This document shows positions 59,381-64,000 of a DNA stretch of 64,000 bases, piece after piece. The stretch comes from Hemileia vastatrix (Eukaryota; Basidiomycota; Pucciniomycetes; Pucciniales; Zaghouaniaceae), in the NCBI GenBank assembly GCA_030280995.1, contig JASXTE010000002.1, forward strand, positions 12,968,683-13,032,682, read 5' to 3'. Under the pieces are notes generated by a model. That model had not been told where the DNA came from. It did no database searches and worked only from the letters and a program-made list of their open reading frames with translations. Each line of letters opens with the position of its first letter. Within the stretch, counting starts at the first letter, position 1. Made by a program: the position numbers and the translations under genes.

Positions 59381-60463
59381 TTAATGCATTCCTTCAAAGA
59401 TTTCAGAATCACAATCAGAATCTGTACTTGGCGAAGGGGGCCAGTGGTCGGGCCATTCCTCCTCATCATTTTCAAACACTGGTGTTTTGGGACAAGTATC
59501 ATGAGCATCAGCCGAAGATGGTTGATCCAATTCACTTGTAGCACTTGAGATACTAGAAGAGGCACTAAAAGTGCTCCGCATCGGTGATCCCATCATTTCT
59601 CCTGAAAAAAATAATTCATTAGAATAATGATAATAGTGATAATAATAATAACAGTATGATGACCAACCACACCATGTTCCCAGGGACTGCTTAATAGCCT
59701 CGAGTTCAACCAAATCAGCCAAACTTAACATGGCAGCTGATATTGGGGGCGAAGCAAGACGCTCAGGATATTGTGAAATATTCCTAAAAAAAAAATTGAG
59801 GAAATGAGAAGTATAATGTTCACTGATTCAGTAAACCTAAAATTGAAGACATGAACAAAAATCCACCAACCAAGTTGATCCTTTGAGGGGAGATCCATCT
59901 GCAAAGCGTACACCTCGAGAATTACGGCGGTCATTTAGACTAGAAGAGGAAAGTTTCCGTCGCGCGCTGCAGAATTTAAGTGATGACTGGCGATGAGGGG
60001 GCATGTGACGGTGCTGAGGCAGGGCATAGGGACCTGGTGAAAGTGGAATAAAAGGACTTGCAGGAGGCGATGACAAGACTGATGAAGAAAGGGAAGCACG
60101 CCGATAGGCAGGTAAGGGCAAAGACCCAAGAGTGGGCTGCTCAGCGGCGCCAGATTCATGATTGTTGTCGAAATTAAAACTTTGAACAGTGGGAGAGGGG
60201 CCCCATTCAGCCACAGCCAAGGCAGCACGCTCACGGTAGATGGTGAAATGAAAATCTCCTTTCATGAATCCAGGTGAATGAAGAGGTTCCGGAGGCGACC
60301 GCAGCTTTTTACAAGTGGACGAGGGAGAAGGAGGCCCAAGAAGAATAGGGGGAGGGCGAGAAGAAGAACGGAGGCGGCTTGGTTGACGGGGGGAAAAAGA
60401 ACCTGGCAGAAGAAGTGTTGGTACCAATAAGCAGTTGGTAGGAGGTGCAAAGTGAATCACCAC
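59381..60463 (-). CDS. Unrecognised Ser/Pro-rich protein gene (5' end uncertain)
   Basis: Three exons on the minus strand: 60463 or beyond to 59871, 59783-59668, and 59601-59381. They are joined by GT-AG introns of 87 bases (phase 2) and 66 bases (phase 1), both with donor GTTGGT. The joined frame is 309 codons. The product is rich in Ser, Pro and Arg, with motifs IHFAPPTNCLLVPTLLLPGS, SPGFMKGDFHFTIYRER and RRNSRGVRFADGSPLKG, and an acidic tail. No membrane segment or known domain is seen. The frame at 60463 begins with GTG and an AG acceptor precedes it, so the true start is probably in an upstream exon that I could not place. Composition suggests a soluble, possibly phospho-regulated protein; that is speculation. 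Confidence 0.6.
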
Positions 60464-60510
60464 TTTGAAGAAAAAAAAATACCAGTTAAGGACTGCCTCC
60501 TAGACATCAA

Positions 60511-62622
60511 ATGCAACGGAAAGAGCCTAAAAATGAATGAATGTTAAAGAAAGGAAAGGAAAAGATAAGAAAAGGATTGCAAAGCTAAAAGAAAACCAGC
60601 CCCAAAGACGAGGGTTTGTGAGTGAATGAAGAAAGAGTGATGTTTGAGAAAATGACGTGTGGAAGCTTGAACGGACAACAAATACAAAAAGATGAAGACA
60701 GCCGAAAAAGTCAATAGTGGGCTGTCTCTTTTAAGGAGTTGTAGAGGTAGAGTTGGACATGGCCAAAGACATTTGAAACAAGTTTTGTTTTCATTGTCAA
60801 CTTTCTGGCTCTGGGCATAACTTGTCTGGCCCGTTCAGCGCATCTGTCACAGCGACTCGGCAGCCAGAGAGCAGAAGCCACTTCAAATTCCATTTCAGGT
60901 TGGGTCTAGTGCTATACTAAATAAATTTAGTTCTTCTTCAATCTTATTAAGTACTTTTTTTTTTGTTTTTTTTTTGACTTTATGTATGTGTTGTATTCGC
61001 TCTACATCAAAGACAAGGGGCTAACTAAGCCTTACTCATGCTATGGTGTGGTAGAGGCTGCATGGATGAGAATAAATGGCAACGCACTGGCAGGCTACTT
61101 TGGAGGAAGCAGAGAGATAAGAGAGAAGGTTCCATTTTCTAACTTTCCTCAGTGCAATCAAGTGTCCAGCATGGCAGGAGATAGGCCAGTGAGAGGTTAA
61201 AATTGTGTTTTTCCAAAAGTCGAGTTCGTAATTCTTTAACCTTTTATTCGATCAGACTGGTCTTTTGTCTTGTCAAACTCAACGTACAAGAAATTAGTCC
61301 CCATCTTGCCTACTAAAATCTTTCAGATACTGTGTGCAAAACTCACCCCACTCTTAAACACCCTACTTTTCCATCCCCCTCCTTCCTAGTGGCCCCAACT
61401 ATCTGGTTACCAATCTTTAGCCTCCCGAAGATGTGTTCCCTTTCCCCTAGAAACTGAGCCTGCCCCACGATGTGGTAATGTTTGATCGAATCTCTAACTC
61501 GCTTCACCAACCTCACATAAACTTATATGCCGGTTGAATATGAAACTAGTTTCGTGATTAATTTCGCTGTTCCTATTCCGTATTTTCTAGACACATTCGA
61601 GTCGCTTCGGTTTTTTGACACATCCCTTTAAAATTCAAGTGACCCGCCAACTTTTGCTGAAGTGTGACTCAACATTGGGTGTTGTAAAATGAAACAGAAA
61701 AAAATATGATGGATTATCTAATCCAATAGAGCTAAACATCCCAGGTTAATTTTCAAGTCCAAACTGTTGTGTACCACCTTGGAGCGGACAAAAATTCAGA
61801 ATGCAATACTGTCCCTCTGTCAAGCTGACTTGCACTTAATAGGAATGTGCTCGGCCTCTTTTAGAACTTCTTTATGAAGAATCATTTTTTCCTTTAGTAG
61901 CGGTCTTTTTATTAACTCATGTGTCTGGCAGTGTTGGTTAGTGCTTTACATACCGACAAACAACGTCTGTGAATTTTCGAGCAATTTTTTACCACTTCAT
62001 TCTACTTTTCCTGTTCTCTATCTATATCGTGCTTTAATATTAACTAGACAACCGGAGCTTTCTTTGTGATTTTGGGTAAGGATAAAAAATGGGCTGGACA
62101 TTTAGTCTTCATGGGACAGCCTGGTCTTAGGTTTATTACCTAATGTGTAAGCTTTTTTGTGTAGTAATAATAATAGGTCGTGTACTTTTATAGACTATTA
62201 GTCTCATTTGGCTTACTAAGGACATCTTAATTTTTAATTCTCCCAATCCCTACTTTAAAATATATGAGCAAATCTTCAACGTAGAGTGCACATTGTATTC
62301 AAATAGACAGATAAGATAAAGTGAGCAGTTGCGCTCTGATTTTCCTACGTGAGACTATGGTAGCAGAAATCGTGTGTAGTACATGCAATACAATAGTAGT
62401 GACATGTTTAGCTTCACTATTGCTTATTTGCATCATAGTCAGTGTTGGGTTGTAGGATGCTTCTCAGGTTTCATCAATACTCAAGACAATCATCAGTATT
62501 ATTCAAGTAGAGAGCGTTTGCTCATGAACAACTAAATTTTATGAAAATATCAACATATCAAAAAATAAAAATAACTTGGTTATTTTGAAAACTTTGTTCA
62601 TTATCTTGAATAAACATCTAAT
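60511..62622. other. Intergenic region, nothing recognised
   Basis: Includes the likely promoter or leader of the 59-60 kb gene (60511-60900) and a T-run near 60955. Short ORFs at 60711-60893 and 60982-61200 have no supporting features. Confidence 0.4.
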
Positions 62623-63290
62623 ATGACCCTTGTTCTTCATTTTCTTATTCTTACAATCTCCCTCTCATCTTCATCGCAATTGACAAAATGTTACATTGCT
62701 CTTAAGCATAACAATAATTCAACAAGTGTAGATGATACTAATGTGATTTCGGCTCGCATTCTAACAGTTAACCAAACTGAAGACATACCTCGAGTTGTCA
62801 CCCTCGATAATGGTGCTGATTGCAAAATTGCTGTGCTTCTTTCAGTTCGTGAATGTCAATTTCCATCTATTGGACGCGATAGGGACAGGTAGGGTAGTTT
62901 CTTCCACATCGTCTTCCATTGATACAATTCTATCTAATAGATGATTTATACCCAATAGTCATAGATCGCCAACATTTGGAACCATCTTTGGTCCTCCCTC
63001 ACCTCAGCCCACAAAGCAAAAGTATATTCAACTCATGACTATATCATTGTTACGCTTTTTAACAAGCCTCTTGAAACCTTGATCTATCTTCTAGACGGTA
63101 CTATAAAAACTATAAATCAGAGACTACTATGCCAGAACCCACACAAGACAGACTCATTTCTTATAAAGGCTCAGGATGCCAATCAGGTTTGAAAAAAAAA
63201 AAGAATCTTTCAAAATTAATCGATTTGATGTAATTTTAATTTTAATTATTTTTTTTAGATTACTACGTTCAGTTAGCTGGGCAAAATTAA
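62623..63290 (+). CDS. Small secreted four-cysteine protein, candidate effector-like
   Basis: Three exons: 62623-62888, 63095-63186 and 63259-63290. The GT-AG introns are 206 and 72 bases, with acceptors CTTCTAG and TTTTTTAG; phases 2 and 1 match throughout. The product is 129 residues. Residues 1-18 (MTLVLHFLILTISLSSSS) look like a signal peptide. The mature part has four cysteines (in TKCY, ADCK, RECQ, SGCQ), enough for two disulfides, and several N-glycosylation-type Asn sites. There is no known domain. Small secreted Cys-containing proteins are common in plant-associated fungi; calling it an effector is only an inference. Intron 1 is longer than others in the window, so its boundaries are less certain. 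Confidence 0.55.
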
Positions 63291-63691
63291 TACTCGCCAA
63301 CGGAAGCTTCTTGGAAAATGTTCATAACAATCAATATTATTTCAATAATTCAGAGGCTCACATGTTCCACCTATTTTTGCTTTCAAACGATGTTGTTAAT
63401 TTTCATATAATGCTTGCGTATCGTTCACACTGGGAGAAGATCATGATGACTATTGTTTTGAAGTTGGGGGCGATTAGGAGGGCTTCCATATTTGCTTGTA
63501 TCCACACAGAAAGGGAAGGAAACCAATTTTTTCAGTCCTAGAAAAAAAAAAATGAGGTAGGAAAAAAAAACTTTCCAATATATATATATATATTAGCCTT
63601 CTTGGATGCATTTTATTATCAATATTTTTTTTTGTATTTTGCTTCTATTTTATTTTCCAATGGATCTGAGACTTCTAAACCTATTTTTTTA
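63291..63691. other. Intergenic, TA microsatellite
   Basis: Contains a short TA repeat near 63580-63595. No gene supported. Confidence 0.5.
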
Positions 63692-64000
63692 TTACTTGCT
63701 GTAATAGTCTTTTTCTACAGCTGCCAATGCTTTAGAGGATACAAAACTTCCTCCAGCACCAGGACACAAGAAAGCCTTAAAATTTTTATCATTAATAATC
63801 ACTGGTGATTTAAATAGAGTGACTGATATAATGTCATTGTTAATATTAATTATAATATTGACATCCTCTACACTAAAAAATGGGTTACTGATATTGGTTT
63901 CATAGTTTAAAATAAATTGTATATCATAATCTAAAATGAATATATCTGCAGTATTATTATCATCATTAGAAATATTGCTTTTAAAATTACTATATTCAAT
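63692..64000 (-). pseudogene. Open frame entering from the window edge with retropepsin-like motif
   Basis: On the minus strand a frame is open from the window end to TAA 63692-63694, about 100 codons with no start inside the window. It reads VIINDKNFKAFLCPGAGGSF, then VSSKAL, laid out like a retrotransposon aspartic protease (substrate-loop strand, then xDxGAxxSFVS). The catalytic Asp is replaced: CPG instead of DSG or DTG. It may be the gag-protease part of another minus-strand LTR element lying mainly beyond the window. Confidence 0.35.

Noticed and set aside
60471..60510. ATG at 60507 with a 20-base GT-AG intron leading into the 60463 frame
   Set aside because: The frame would fit, but a 20-base intron is too short for normal splicing. 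The true start was left open.

Overview
The window reads as nuclear DNA of a basidiomycete fungus, most likely a rust (Pucciniales). The reasons are strong A/T richness, short GT-AG introns of about 56-90 bases, Ty3/gypsy elements whose Gag and Pol motifs resemble those I associate with rusts, and a PIF/Harbinger transposase relic. The rust assignment is inference. About two thirds of the window (1-44,044) is nested and tandem LTR retrotransposons. The rest is a low-density host region with three plausible host genes and transposon relics.

Region 1 (1-10,178): a full-length + strand chromodomain Ty3/gypsy element, here called E1 (257-8,719), with LTRs of 774 and 756 bp and a 5-bp target duplication TTTTG. 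It sits inside an older minus-strand relative (1-256 and 8,720-10,178). E1 keeps Gag, a -1 frameshift signal, and one continuous Pol frame (protease, RT, RNase H, integrase, chromodomain). Only nonsense codons break it, nearly all explicable as CGA to TGA. Its first-strand primer appears to be the 5' end of its own RNA, as in Tf1. Downstream of pol it carries an antisense gene for a six-cysteine cluster protein.

Region 2 (10,179-44,044): four minus-strand copies (A, B, C, D) of a second, much larger gypsy family, E2. The LTRs are 1.08-1.18 kb, the primer site matches tRNA-Lys and the PPT is GGAGGGAGGA. Copies are arranged in tandem; B and C share one LTR, and A and C are truncated. Each copy has a 3' accessory region carrying one spliced antisense gene (gene II, 315 aa), and B has a second, related one (gene I, 202 aa). 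Both encode a C-x2-C-x6-C-x(12-14)-C-x2-C-x6-C cluster like a fungal Zn(II)2Cys6 domain, but with the basic half second. Gene II is open in all four copies, while Pol is broken in every copy. The E2 LTRs contain a length-variable array of CGG-N3-CCG sites, the type of site Zn2Cys6 proteins bind, so self-regulation is a testable idea. A short hairpin motif (CAGTTTA, then a 4-bp stem with a 6-nt loop) recurs dozens of times through coding and non-coding parts of E2, with compensatory stem changes.

Region 3 (44,045-64,000): A/T-rich host DNA. It contains two PIF/Harbinger relics (46.1 and 49-49.7 kb), a third cysteine-cluster ORF beside the better relic (48.6 kb), degenerate tandem repeats, an apparently intact 11-exon MFS monocarboxylate-transporter-like gene (minus, 51,785-54,043), an unrecognised Ser/Pro-rich gene (minus, about 59,381-60,463), and a small secreted four-cysteine protein gene (62,623-63,290). 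The last 300 bases, read on the minus strand, are an open frame with a retropepsin-like motif.
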